A stretch of DNA of 64,000 nt from Leeuwenhoekiella sp. MAR_2009_132 (GCF_000687915.1 NZ_JHZY01000004.1:1188001-1252000); one strand, 5' to 3'. Positions 17,292-26,296 are shown, numbered from the stretch's first letter. The notes: a model not told the origin generated them from the letters alone. Numbers and translations are program-made.

Positions 17292-18482
17292 CTAGGCTTT
17301 GCGTAACAAAATACTAACAGCATTACCGCCAAAACCCACAGCATTTACTAATATATTCTTAATCTCTTTCTGTTTTGCCTGCGGCGAAATAAAGGGCACT
17401 TCCTCATACTGTTGATATTGCAGCATTTTTACAGCCAGATCAAGACTTAATAACCCACTGGCACCAAAGGTGTGGCCTATCTTCCATTTATTGGTTGTTA
17501 ATAACGGAAGATTATCTCCAAATAGTGCCTGTACCGCCTTAAACTCACTGCTGTCTCCTAATAGAGTTCCGGGAGCGTGCATCACAATCGCATCTATAGC
17601 CCCCATCATTTCCTCGATAGTGTCAATCCTTACACTATCACCAGTGCCAAGAGCATCTTCTACTGCCATCTTCATAGACTTTTGAAAACATGTGGCTTCC
17701 GCCGAAATAGAAACAGCATGCTTCAAGGATTCGGTTGCATAACCTACACCTACTACATATGCCAGTGCGTGCTCACGAGTTCCTAACTCCAGGCACACTG
17801 ATGCTGCCCCTTCTCCTAAAACCATTGTATTTTCAGTTTTATTAAAATCCAACGCACGGCACGGATAAGAAGCCTCTTTATCTGCTCGACTATAGGTTTT
17901 CATCGCCCGCATTTGTGCTATAGTAAATGGTGTTAACGCAGCCTCACTACCACCTACTAAGAATTTATCACACATACTCGACTGTAACCAGGCAACCCCA
18001 TTAAGCAAAGAATGCAATGCAGTAGAACAGGTGATAGAATGTGAAATATCGGGGCCATCATTTTGTAAATCCTGAGCAACCCAGGAAGAGATATTTCCTA
18101 AAGTGGTTGTGGGTGACGCCAGGGTTTCGGTTTTTCCCGATTTGGTGAATGCCTCATAATACCCTTCAAAAAGCTGAGTAGCTCCGCGTGACGAACCTAT
18201 ATTAATACCAAATTTACTGCCGTAAGTCCAGCCGGCTTGTGCAACCGCTTTACGAGATACATACATCGCATACAATACTGAAGGATCGAGCGCCTGATAA
18301 TTGCGGTTTTCCTTTCGTATTTTTTCAATTTTAAACTGAATCTCTTTAGGCAGTTTACCTACCCAGGCGTCAAGACCTTCATCAAAAGATAAATTATGAT
18401 TTGCTAAGCCATTGCGCAGAAACGTATCTTCTCCCGAAGCAGATATAGCAGAAATTCCGGTTAGTGCAACTATGTGTTTCAA
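17292..18482 (-). CDS. FabF-like beta-ketoacyl synthase in the biotin cluster
   Basis: The 396-residue protein has the Cys-His-His triad of condensing enzymes: Cys152 (SHSITCSTALHSLL), His302 (VMHAPGTLLGD) and His337 (KWKIGHTFGASG). It therefore can carry out decarboxylative chain extension on acyl carrier protein. It is somewhat shorter than FabF (about 410) and lacks the normal fatty-acid operon around it; instead it lies between bioA and bioB. I infer a role in making the pimeloyl precursor of biotin, but other acyl-ACP substrates are possible. The start is TTG at 18482, since an in-frame TAA lies three codons upstream and the first internal ATG is at residue 73. Confidence 0.85.
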   Translation of the reverse strand: MKHIVALTGISAISASGEDTFLRNGLANHNLSFDEGLDAWVGKLPKEIQFKIEKIRKENRNYQALDPSVLYAMYVSRKAVAQAGWTYGSKFGINIGSSRGATQLFEGYYEAFTKSGKTETLASPTTTLGNISSWVAQDLQNDGPDISHSITCSTALHSLLNGVAWLQSSMCDKFLVGGSEAALTPFTIAQMRAMKTYSRADKEASYPCRALDFNKTENTMVLGEGAASVCLELGTREHALAYVVGVGYATESLKHAVSISAEATCFQKSMKMAVEDALGTGDSVRIDTIEEMMGAIDAIVMHAPGTLLGDSSEFKAVQALFGDNLPLLTTNKWKIGHTFGASGLLSLDLAVKMLQYQQYEEVPFISPQAKQKEIKNILVNAVGFGGNAVSILLRKA

Positions 18483-18626
18483 CTGGATTTATTTTTGACA
18501 AAATCAGTATTTAAAAACTGATTTTTTATACATCGCAAAATTACTATATCAGTTAATGAGAACATCAAAAAATCAAGTTTTAAAAGATTTACTTAGATTC
18601 GTAGAATCAATCAACTACAAAAATCA

Positions 18627-19066
18627 ATGAACGAATTAGTAAAAGAAGAACGCAGCTGGTGGTCTCGCAACTGGAAATGGGTCGTACCCGTAGGTGGGTG
18701 TTTTACCATAATTATTGGCGGAATTCTTCTAATAGGAGGAGCAATCTTTGGCTTTGTTAATAAAGTACAAAATAGCAGCGGCGGTGACGAGGCTCTAGAA
18801 ATTGTACAGAATAACCCTGCAGTAATTGAAGCCCTAGGAGAACCCATAGAGAAAAATGGCTTTGGCAGTTATAAAGTAAATTACAATAACGGCGATAAAA
18901 CCGCAGAAGCATCATTCCCAATAAAAGGCCCTAAAGGAGAAGCTTTAGTAGAACTTAAATCTGCTGGCGAGGATGATGAAATACTCTATGAGATTTTTCA
19001 AGTAACTCTTGAAAATACTGGCGAGGTTATAAATCTAAATAAAAGTCAACTAAAAGCTGGAGATTA

Positions 19067-19070
<4 letters not shown>
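18627..19070 (+). CDS. Coa1/Tim21-like membrane protein
   Basis: The 147-residue protein has a cytoplasmic basic N-terminus with aromatic residues (ERSWWSRNWKWVVPVGG), one membrane helix (CFTIIIGGILLIGGAIFGFV) and a soluble domain with NPAVIEALGEPIEKNGFGSY. This pattern is that of the cytochrome c oxidase assembly factor Coa1 family. A bacterial function is not proven. It is the only + strand gene inside the biotin cluster, and its stop overlaps the end of bioA by three bases, so its position divides the cluster into two transcripts. Confidence 0.75.
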
Positions 19071-20332
<1,262 letters not shown>

Positions 20333-20355
20333 AATATTTCGCTTTTATTATTTAA

Positions 20356-20380
20356 CGTCATGCTGAACTTGTTTCAGCAT
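20356..20380 (+). repeat. Palindromic dispersed repeat, copy A
   Basis: CGTC is followed by the perfect 8-bp arms ATGCTGAA (20360-20367) and TTCAGCAT (20373-20380) with loop CTTGT. The same 25 bases recur inside bioF at 22104-22128. Copy B at 20736-20760 is an inverted relative with paired base changes in the stem. It lies between the GIY-YIG gene and bioA. Confidence 0.9.
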
Positions 20381-20403
20381 CACATTTCAATAAGATGATT
20401 TCC

Positions 20404-20688
20404 TTACTCAAAAATGTTCAATGTTTGAAGTGTTGGATTCTTCTCCTTAATTAAATTTAACTTCCAACTCTTCCTCCAGTTCTTTAATTGCTTTTCTCTT
20501 AAAATTGCTTGGTCAATGCTTGTGAACCCTTCAAAATAAATTAAATCACGTAGATTATATTTCGAAGTAAATTTAGATCCCTTGTTGTCTAGATGGTCTA
20601 AAATACGCCGATTTAGATCTGAAGTCAAACCAACATAAAAAGTTGTTCTATAAGAATTAGTTATAATATAAACATAACTATTTTGCAT
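20404..20688 (-). CDS. Small GIY-YIG nuclease-domain protein flanked by inverted palindromes
   Basis: The 94-residue protein is little more than a GIY-YIG domain: YVYIITNSYRTTFYVGLTSD has the YVYII...YVG core, the arginine is in LNRRILDHL and the catalytic glutamate region is AILREKQLKNWRK. This is the UPF0213-like stand-alone class, for which no firm function is established. Starting at ATG 20688, it is bracketed by a palindrome on each side, in opposite orientation (20356-20380 and 20736-20760). It is inserted between bioD and bioA, genes that are normally adjacent. That suggests a small mobile or repeat-associated unit, but no transposase is present. Confidence 0.88.
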   Translation of the reverse strand: MQNSYVYIITNSYRTTFYVGLTSDLNRRILDHLDNKGSKFTSKYNLRDLIYFEGFTSIDQAILREKQLKNWRKSWKLNLIKEKNPTLQTLNIFE

Positions 20689-20735
20689 AGGTAAAAACTA
20701 TAAAAAGTAAGACTTAATTCTAACTAGTTTTTGAG

Positions 20736-20760
20736 ACCCTGAAACAAGTTCAGGGTGACG
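20736..20760 (-). repeat. Palindromic dispersed repeat, copy B (inverted)
   Basis: ACCCTGAA (20736-20743) pairs with TTCAGGGT (20749-20756) with loop ACAAG, followed by GACG. Read on the minus strand it is CGTC, then ACCCTGAA, CTTGT, TTCAGGGT. It differs from copy A only at two stem positions on each arm, with both sides changed so pairing is kept. It lies one base from the bioD stop codon. Confidence 0.9.
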
Positions 20761-20761
20761 A

Positions 20762-21385
20762 TTAACTCTTAAAATTATCTCTCAAAAGATCAGCATATTC
20801 TTTAACCACCATCTTATCAAAATAGGGCTCTTCATCAATACGGCCAATAATCTTAACGCCGCTCATTTTTGCAATTACAGCCTCTGTGGTGGGATGTTCA
20901 GCTCCGCTAAAAAGAATTCCGAAAATGGTTTTCCCGGCTTGTTTCAGTTTATCGATTGTGAGCAATGTATGATTGATGCTTCCTAAATAATGACGCGAAA
21001 CTACGATTACTAAATCTTGCGGTTTAATTAAATCTAGAATCGTTTCGGTATCACTTATAGGAACCAAAAGACCTCCCGCTCCTTCAATGACCAGATTGTT
21101 TTTAGTTTCGGGTCGTTTTACCTCTGCAGAAATGATTTGAACACCATCAATCGCTGCTGCTGCATGCGGACTCATAGGCGTTTTTAAGCTGAAGGCATTT
21201 GGATGAAATTGCGTCTTGCTGTTTGAGATAAAGTCTTTGACTTTGTGCGTATCAGAATGTTCCAAATCTCCCGCCTGAATGGGCTTCCAATAATCTGCTT
21301 CTAAAGCCTCAGTTACAATCGCCGAAGCCAATGTTTTCCCTACTTCAGTTGAAATCCCGGTTATAAAAAAAGTTTGTTTTGCCAT
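20762..21385 (-). CDS. bioD: Dethiobiotin synthetase
   Basis: The 207-residue ATP-dependent carboxylase closes the ureido ring of dethiobiotin. The P-loop is FFITGISTEVGKTLASAIV, followed by the substrate region YWKPIQAGDLEHSD and the conserved LKTPMSPHAAAAIDG and VIEGAGGLLVPIS. It lies 26 bases downstream of bioF on the same strand. Its stop codon almost touches repeat copy B. Confidence 0.97.
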   Translation of the reverse strand: MAKQTFFITGISTEVGKTLASAIVTEALEADYWKPIQAGDLEHSDTHKVKDFISNSKTQFHPNAFSLKTPMSPHAAAAIDGVQIISAEVKRPETKNNLVIEGAGGLLVPISDTETILDLIKPQDLVIVVSRHYLGSINHTLLTIDKLKQAGKTIFGILFSGAEHPTTEAVIAKMSGVKIIGRIDEEPYFDKMVVKEYADLLRDNFKS

Positions 21386-21411
21386 AATACTGCAAAGGTA
21401 CTACCGCAAGC

Positions 21412-22614
21412 TTAATCTATAGAGAATGTATGTAAAGATTTTGCAAGCCGCTCAAGTACATTTTTAAGCTCTTGTTGTGTGTTGTAGCTGTGTAAACAAA
21501 ACCGCAAGCGTTCCTGTCCTGCAGGTACTGTAGGCGAAAGAATCGCTTTAACCTCATAACCAGATTCTTTAAGCTGAAGCGAAATCATTTTGACGGTATC
21601 GTTACCAGGAATTACTGCAGATTGTATTGCCGAATCGCTCGGGATAAAATACGCTTGAAGGTTTTTATTTTTGACTTTATCCCGAAAGAACTGAATGTTA
21701 TCATTGAGCTTTTTCACCTCATCGGAAAGCCCCTCTTCTACGCTCGGGGTGACATTTGTAAGCTGTTTATAAGATGCTAAGATGGTTGCTACACTATGCG
21801 GTGGCAAACCCGTGGTATAAATTAAACTTCGGGCAAAATTAATAAGATAACTTTTCAAATCTTCTGAACCTAAAACTGCTGCTCCGTGACAGCCCATCGC
21901 TTTACCAAAAGTCACCAACCTTGCAACTCGGTGCCCGAGAGCCAATTTATCAATCAATCCTGTATCAAAAACACCTAACGCATGTGCCTCGTCGACCACA
22001 AAATAAGCTCCGTACTTTTCACATAAATCAGTCATTGCTTTTAGATCTGGACTATCGCCATCCATAGAAAAAACCGATTCGGTTACTACGTAAATGACAT
22101 GCACGTCATGCTGAACTTGTTTCAGCATCTTATCCTGTTTAGCTAGAAGCCGCTCAAAATCCTGTAAATCATTATGCTTAAACTTATACGCTTTTGCATG
22201 ACTCATTTGGATACCGTCGCGTATACTGGCGTGAATGAATTCGTCATACAAAATCACATCGCCGCGTTGTGGCACACTGCTAAAAAAACCCACATTGGCA
22301 TCGTAACCCGAATTGAAAATCAATGCTGCTTCAACCTGATGTGTTTTTGCAATAAACGCTTCTGCCAGATCGTAAATTTTATGATTGCCGGAAAGTAAAC
22401 GCGAACCGGTTGCACCATTTTGTTGTAGGTTTTGTTCTTCTAAAATTTCGCTTGCGCGAAAGAAAATACTCTCGCTTTTTGAAAAACCCAAATAATCGTT
22501 AGATGAAAAATCGACATCCTTTCTCAGGCCCTCCAAAGTAGAAGAACCCAATTTGCGTAACGCATTAGCTGCGTTGCGTTGATCAAGTTTTGTCTGTAAT
22601 TTTTTGGGAAGCAT
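21412..22614 (-). CDS. bioF: 8-amino-7-oxononanoate synthase with in-frame repeat-derived insertions
   Basis: I start at the ATG at 22614 (MLPKKLQTKLDQR); a longer frame to 22635 adds seven residues of no clear conservation. The PLP enzyme condenses pimeloyl thioester with alanine. Signatures include DFSSNDYLGFSKSE, GATGSRLLSGNH, FVVDEAHALGVFD and the PLP lysine in LVTFGKAMGCHGAAVLGS. The 400-residue length is about 20 longer than I expect for the family. One extra block (DKMLKQVQHD) is exactly encoded by a copy of the dispersed palindrome at 22104-22128, and a second (NVTPSVEEGLSD) by another repeat at 21729-21754. Both keep the reading frame, so the enzyme probably remains functional. Confidence 0.95.
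   Translation of the reverse strand: MLPKKLQTKLDQRNAANALRKLGSSTLEGLRKDVDFSSNDYLGFSKSESIFFRASEILEEQNLQQNGATGSRLLSGNHKIYDLAEAFIAKTHQVEAALIFNSGYDANVGFFSSVPQRGDVILYDEFIHASIRDGIQMSHAKAYKFKHNDLQDFERLLAKQDKMLKQVQHDVHVIYVVTESVFSMDGDSPDLKAMTDLCEKYGAYFVVDEAHALGVFDTGLIDKLALGHRVARLVTFGKAMGCHGAAVLGSEDLKSYLINFARSLIYTTGLPPHSVATILASYKQLTNVTPSVEEGLSDEVKKLNDNIQFFRDKVKNKNLQAYFIPSDSAIQSAVIPGNDTVKMISLQLKESGYEVKAILSPTVPAGQERLRFCLHSYNTQQELKNVLERLAKSLHTFSID
21729..21754 (-). repeat. Possible second dispersed repeat inside bioF
   Basis: On the plus strand the block GCCCCTCTTCTACGCTCGGG with the adjoining GTGACA resembles the widespread bacterial repeat of the CTCGACTACGCTCGGGG type. Translated in bioF it gives VTPSVEEGLS. 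Its arms are CCCC and GGGG only, so the palindrome is weaker than the first repeat family. Confidence 0.5.
22104..22128 (-). repeat. Palindromic dispersed repeat, copy C, in frame inside bioF
   Basis: The 25 bases are identical to copy A at 20356-20380: CGTC, arm ATGCTGAA, loop CTTGT, arm TTCAGCAT. On the coding strand they supply the codons for MLKQVQHD. No stop or frame shift results. Confidence 0.9.
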
Positions 22615-22682
22615 TGAGCAAAGATACGTCCTCATCTGACCTCTTCGAAACGCAGGAATGAAAAATATTTCTATTAAAATTA

Positions 22683-22710
22683 TTGTTTTTCAATAATTAA
22701 ACTATATTTG
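22683..22710 (+). promoter_or_regulatory. Promoter of the DUF2975/HTH operon
   Basis: TTG (22683-22685) and TATATTTG (22703-22710) are separated by 17 bases, matching the Bacteroidota TTG/TAnnTTTG pattern. The -7 element abuts the palindrome at 22711-22727, and the first start codon is at 22739. Confidence 0.6.
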
Positions 22711-22727
22711 TTATCGTAAAACGATAA
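22711..22727 (+). promoter_or_regulatory. Palindromic operator next to the -7 element
   Basis: TTATCGT and ACGATAA form a perfect 7-bp inverted repeat around AAA. It sits exactly where transcription should start, a typical place for a repressor site. The likely binder is the Cro/C1-type protein encoded as the last gene of the operon. Confidence 0.65.
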
Positions 22728-22738
22728 TATTTAAAATT

Positions 22739-22846
22739 ATGAAAACTAAAAATGTACTTTTTGTTATTGCCATTGTGGCCTTATTTATTGTAACGCTTAT
22801 GGCCTTTTTTGCCGATAAGATAAGTATTGGTGTAACCCATATCTAG
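22739..22846 (+). CDS. 35-residue single-span membrane peptide
   Basis: An ATG at 22739 opens 35 codons. The product starts MKTKNVLFVIAIVALFIVTL and ends MAFFADKISIGVTHI, so it is a lysine-flanked membrane helix with a short outer tail. It lies 12 bases after the palindromic operator, and its stop is 4 bases before the first DUF2975 gene. Spacing and promoter position argue that it is translated. I recognise no family for it. Confidence 0.6.
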   Translation: MKTKNVLFVIAIVALFIVTLMAFFADKISIGVTHI

Positions 22847-22850
22847 AAAA

Positions 22851-23366
22851 ATGCACTTAAACAAACTCTTTAAATTGCTCATCGATCTGGCATTTTTTCT
22901 GATGATCCCCATTGTGGTCTTTTTTCCGGGAACTATTTTATATATCCTTATTTTCCCGGAACAGACCATTATTAATGTAAATATTCCGTTTATTGAAGAT
23001 GGTTTTGGAGGAAAAGCGCTCGTATTTTTGATCCTCTTTTTTGCTTTATTTCTTCTATTCTTTACAGGTTTTTACCATTTAAGAAAGTTTGCCGGCTTGC
23101 TGCTTAAAAACAAGCTCTTCTCAAAAGAAGTTATTGTTCGGACTAAAAAAGCCGGACAGTTTTTTACGGCTTGCGCATTGGGTTCATTCATTTTTATAGG
23201 AATCTATTCCTTGCTTACGGTTAAGAATAAATTCAGTATCACTTTTGGAACTTCAAATTTCAACCTTCTTTTATTTCTTTTAATCGTAGGTGTACTGTTT
23301 TTACTACTTAGTGATGCGTTTGCAAGAGCGTTAAAACTGAAAGAAGAAAACGATTTAACTGTTTAA
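22851..23366 (+). CDS. DUF2975 family membrane protein
   Basis: The 171-residue protein has four membrane helices (LAFFLMIPIVVFFPGTILYI, ALVFLILFFALFLLFFTGFY, FFTACALGSFIFIGIYSLL, LLLFLLIVGVLFLLLSDAF). The cytoplasmic region between helices 2 and 3 has LRKFAGLLLKNKLFSKEVIV, and the C-terminus is EENDLTV. This is the DUF2975 pattern; the family is commonly encoded next to a small HTH regulator. The function is unknown, possibly a membrane sensor or effector coupled to the regulator. It is the second gene of a four-gene operon. Confidence 0.85.
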   Translation: MHLNKLFKLLIDLAFFLMIPIVVFFPGTILYILIFPEQTIINVNIPFIEDGFGGKALVFLILFFALFLLFFTGFYHLRKFAGLLLKNKLFSKEVIVRTKKAGQFFTACALGSFIFIGIYSLLTVKNKFSITFGTSNFNLLLFLLIVGVLFLLLSDAFARALKLKEENDLTV

Positions 23367-23376
23367 AACTATTGAT

Positions 23377-23847
23377 ATGAAAAAAATTAAAATCTTGTAT
23401 TGGATCTTATTGGCAATCACTATCCTAATTTCAATATCTATAGTAACAGATTTTTTTTACTCTATAAATATGAAATCTACATTTGAAGTGGCAAATCAAA
23501 ATACAATTCTGGGTTATTACACCCAATTTATTTACCCTGTCCTATTTACCGTTCTAATTCTAGGACTCGTTTACATTTTATTTGCATTGAAAGCTATAAT
23601 TGTCTTTGGTGGTTTTAATTCTAGAAGCACTATGAACTTTAAGTATGCTGGCACGGCTATTGGCTTATACGGTTTTGGCTATCTCCTTTTTCAATTAAAC
23701 TTCATCTATTCTATAGATGCTTCTAAGATCTTCACAAATAGTGTTTCAAGCATTTTTATAACGATCATAGGTTATGGGATATATAGTTTTTCTGAAATAT
23801 TAAAAACAGGTGAACTTTTAAAACAAGAAAACGATTTAACCGTTTAG
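23377..23847 (+). CDS. DUF2975-like membrane protein, divergent second copy
   Basis: The 156-residue protein again has four membrane helices (ILYWILLAITILISISIVTD, YPVLFTVLILGLVYILFALK and two more). It ends LKQENDLTV, nearly the same C-terminus as the previous protein (LKEENDLTV). I read it as a diverged DUF2975 paralogue that has lost most of the loop between helices 2 and 3. The shared terminal ENDLTV peptide may be a contact for the same partner, probably the HTH protein. Ten bases separate it from the upstream gene and two from the downstream gene. Confidence 0.75.
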   Translation: MKKIKILYWILLAITILISISIVTDFFYSINMKSTFEVANQNTILGYYTQFIYPVLFTVLILGLVYILFALKAIIVFGGFNSRSTMNFKYAGTAIGLYGFGYLLFQLNFIYSIDASKIFTNSVSSIFITIIGYGIYSFSEILKTGELLKQENDLTV

Positions 23848-23849
23848 CT

Positions 23850-24071
23850 ATGCCTATCATCATCAACTTAGACCAGGTATTGGCAGACCGCAATATGAAG
23901 AGTAAAGAGCTGGCGGAAATCGTAGGTATTACGGAGGCAAACCTTTCCATACTAAAGTCGGGTAAGGCGAAGGCGGTACGTTTTTCAACTTTAGAAGCCA
24001 TTTGTGAAGCATTAGATTGTCAGCCTGGAGATATTCTAGCCTTTTCCTTACCTTATCCCTCCAAAGGATAG
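23850..24071 (+). CDS. Cro/C1-type (XRE) helix-turn-helix regulator
   Basis: The 73-residue protein is a single HTH domain: MPIIINLDQVLADRNMKSKE, LAEIVGITEANLSILKSGKA and FSTLEAICEALDCQPGDIL. It belongs to the short YozG-like XRE class. It follows the DUF2975-like gene by two bases, so translation is probably coupled. The palindrome at the operon promoter is its probable binding site, giving autoregulation. What signal it answers to is unknown. Confidence 0.9.
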   Translation: MPIIINLDQVLADRNMKSKELAEIVGITEANLSILKSGKAKAVRFSTLEAICEALDCQPGDILAFSLPYPSKG

Positions 24072-24100
24072 GAACAGAAATAGGCAGGTTTCTAGTATCC

Positions 24101-24133
24101 ATTTGCATTTGTTTAATTATTTTTAATGCAAAT
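24101..24133 (+). other. Inverted repeat before the M61 peptidase gene
   Basis: ATTTGCATT (24101-24109) and AATGCAAAT (24125-24133) form a 9-bp inverted repeat with an A/T-rich 15-base spacer, ending 8 bases before the M61 start. It could be a regulator site or a weak terminator of the upstream operon. Confidence 0.35.
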
Positions 24134-24141
24134 AGTACTTT

Positions 24142-25914
24142 ATGAAACTTTGGATTGCCTTCCTTCTTATAAGCCTTTCACTTCAGGCACAAACTAACAC
24201 CTATACCATTTCTTTTGACAATGCCGTGCACCACGAGGCCGTGGTACAGGTTACCTTTCCACAGGTAAAATCTAAAACGCTGCGCGTACAAATGAGTAGG
24301 TCTTCACCAGGACGCTATGCCATTCACGAATTTGCCAAAAATGTCTACGGATTTAAAGCTACAAACGGGGCGGGCGAAACTTTAGAAATACATCGAAATG
24401 ATCCCTACAGCTGGGAAATCACCAATACAGACGGGACTATAAATGTGGAATATATTCTTTTTGCCAATCGGGGAGGCGGCACGTATTCTCAAGTTGATGA
24501 AACCCATGCGCACCTTAATATGCCCGCTACATTTATGTACGCTGAATCATTACAGGAACGCCCTATAGAAATCACCTTTAATGCTCGTGAAGACTTAAAC
24601 TGGAAAGTTGCAACACAACTAAAACTTAAAGAAGGTACTACCTACACGTCACCAAATCTGTACTATTTTATGGACAGCCCCACAGAAATAAGCGACTATA
24701 AACTGCGTGAATTTAAGGTAGACGGTCAGAATATAAGATTCGTTTTACACGATCCCGGAACCGAAGCTGAATTTGATGAATACTGGGATAAAGTTCAAAA
24801 AATTGTGTTGCAGGAACAAGCGGTTTTTGGGGAGTTGCCAAAATACGATTATGGCGAATATACGTTTTTAGCGTGTTATATGCCTAATGTTTCCGGTGAC
24901 GGAATGGAACACCGCAACAGCACCATTCTTACTGATACTGAAACGCTTGCCAATGGTGGAATGAAGGGCAATATTGGCACCGTATCTCACGAATATTTTC
25001 ACAGCTGGAATGTGGAGCGCATTCGCCCGGCGGACTTGGAACCGTTTCAGTTCGATAAAGCCAATATGAGCAACAATCTTTGGTTTGCCGAAGGGTTTAC
25101 CAGCTACTACACAAATCTGATTTTAGAACGTGCAGGTGTTATTACAGCAGAAGAATATGTTGAAGGTCTTAATGGCACGTTTAATTATGTTTGGAACTCT
25201 CCTGCATTGCAGTATTTCAACCCCATTGAGATGAGCAATCAGGCGCCTTTTGTAGATGCCGCAACTTCGGTTGACCCTGTAAACCGTGAGAATATGTTTA
25301 TTTCCTATTATTCCTACGGAAGTGTTTTAGGTCTGGCTTTGGATTTAAGCTTACGCGAAAAAGACTTAAACCTGGATGATTTTATGCAACTGATGTGGAA
25401 TCGTTTCGGTAAAACTGAAGTGGCGTATACCGTTGCTGATATTGAAACTACACTGGTCGATTATGCCGGTGATACTTTCGCCCAAAACTTTTTTAGCAAC
25501 TACATCTACAACAGTGAGATTCCTAATTATGCCGGATTATTTGAACAAGTAGGACTTAATCTTGAACAGGATGCTAACAAGCCGTATTTTGGCGCTTCGT
25601 TTAAAGAAACAGAAACTGGCTTAGAAATTACCAGAAACACATTTAAAGGGAGCCCGGCATATAAAGCCGATCTTGATAAAGGTGATCTTATAACATCTAT
25701 AGATGAAACTCCTTTTACCAGTATAGAGAACTTCAACACCCTATTAGCATCTAAAAAAGTAGGAGACCATTTGAATATTGAATTTACTCGATTTGGTGAT
25801 TTAAAGACTACAAAGGCAACACTTTCGGCAGACCCTACCTATTTTATAACTCTTAAACAAAAGGCTAAAAAAGAGGCTGTAATTGCACGCGAAGCGTGGT
25901 TAGCCAAGCAATAG
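24142..25914 (+). CDS. M61 family glycyl aminopeptidase with PDZ domain
   Basis: The 590-residue protein has a signal peptide (ends LSLQAQ), an N-terminal beta domain, and the zinc-peptidase core with HEYFH in GTVSHEYFHSWNVERIRP and the third ligand region LWFAEGFTSYY. A PDZ domain occupies roughly residues 490-575 (GSPAYKADLDKGDLITSIDE). This is the M61 glycyl-aminopeptidase family. It probably works in the periplasm or at the outer membrane on peptides. It is 70 bases after the HTH gene and has a strong terminator downstream. Confidence 0.93.
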   Translation: MKLWIAFLLISLSLQAQTNTYTISFDNAVHHEAVVQVTFPQVKSKTLRVQMSRSSPGRYAIHEFAKNVYGFKATNGAGETLEIHRNDPYSWEITNTDGTINVEYILFANRGGGTYSQVDETHAHLNMPATFMYAESLQERPIEITFNAREDLNWKVATQLKLKEGTTYTSPNLYYFMDSPTEISDYKLREFKVDGQNIRFVLHDPGTEAEFDEYWDKVQKIVLQEQAVFGELPKYDYGEYTFLACYMPNVSGDGMEHRNSTILTDTETLANGGMKGNIGTVSHEYFHSWNVERIRPADLEPFQFDKANMSNNLWFAEGFTSYYTNLILERAGVITAEEYVEGLNGTFNYVWNSPALQYFNPIEMSNQAPFVDAATSVDPVNRENMFISYYSYGSVLGLALDLSLREKDLNLDDFMQLMWNRFGKTEVAYTVADIETTLVDYAGDTFAQNFFSNYIYNSEIPNYAGLFEQVGLNLEQDANKPYFGASFKETETGLEITRNTFKGSPAYKADLDKGDLITSIDETPFTSIENFNTLLASKKVGDHLNIEFTRFGDLKTTKATLSADPTYFITLKQKAKKEAVIAREAWLAKQ

Positions 25915-25962
25915 TATAAAAATTTGAGTACTCTTTAAAACTCAATAAACGTAATCATAAAA

Positions 25963-25995
25963 AAAAGCGCTTAATCAACTAGATTAAGCGCTTTT
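25963..25995. terminator. Bidirectional terminator between the M61 gene and atpC
   Basis: AAAAGCGCTTAATC (25963-25976) and GATTAAGCGCTTTT (25982-25995) form a 14-bp perfect stem with loop AACTA. A and T runs on both sides let it end both converging transcripts. Confidence 0.9.
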
Positions 25996-26017
25996 GCATT
26001 ATGTAGTTTAGCAGTGA

Positions 26018-26296
26018 TTAATCTGCCAATACAATTACTTTATTATCTTTCATCTCTACAGTCCCTGAATTGATTGCAAGAACAAATTCTCCCGCCTCTT
26101 TTCCTACTGTAAAACGCTTTTTTGCTTTTTCTGAAAGTATAGCTCCTTTAACTTTAACTACTCCTTTTTCTAAAAGAGCAACTATAGGCGCGTGATTATC
26201 TAAAATCTGAAACCCGCCATCTACACCCGGAAGTGTTACTGACGTTGCTTCACCGCTATATAAAGTAGCCTCTGGACTTACAATTTCTAAATGCAT
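26018..26296 (-). CDS. atpC: ATP synthase F1 epsilon subunit
   Basis: The 92-residue protein is the beta-sandwich domain only (MHLEIVSPEATLYSGEATSV, then LPGVDGGFQILDNHAPIVALL). The C-terminal two-helix inhibitory arm of the 130-residue form is missing, as usual in Bacteroidota. It forms the central stalk with gamma. It follows atpD by 72 bases, and no other ATP synthase genes are adjacent. Confidence 0.96.
   Translation of the reverse strand: MHLEIVSPEATLYSGEATSVTLPGVDGGFQILDNHAPIVALLEKGVVKVKGAILSEKAKKRFTVGKEAGEFVLAINSGTVEMKDNKVIVLAD

Noticed and set aside
20356..20760. Target-site duplication around the palindrome-flanked block
   Set aside because: Flanks are TTATTTAA on the left and ATTAACTC on the right; the shared TTAA is offset and not convincing as a duplication.
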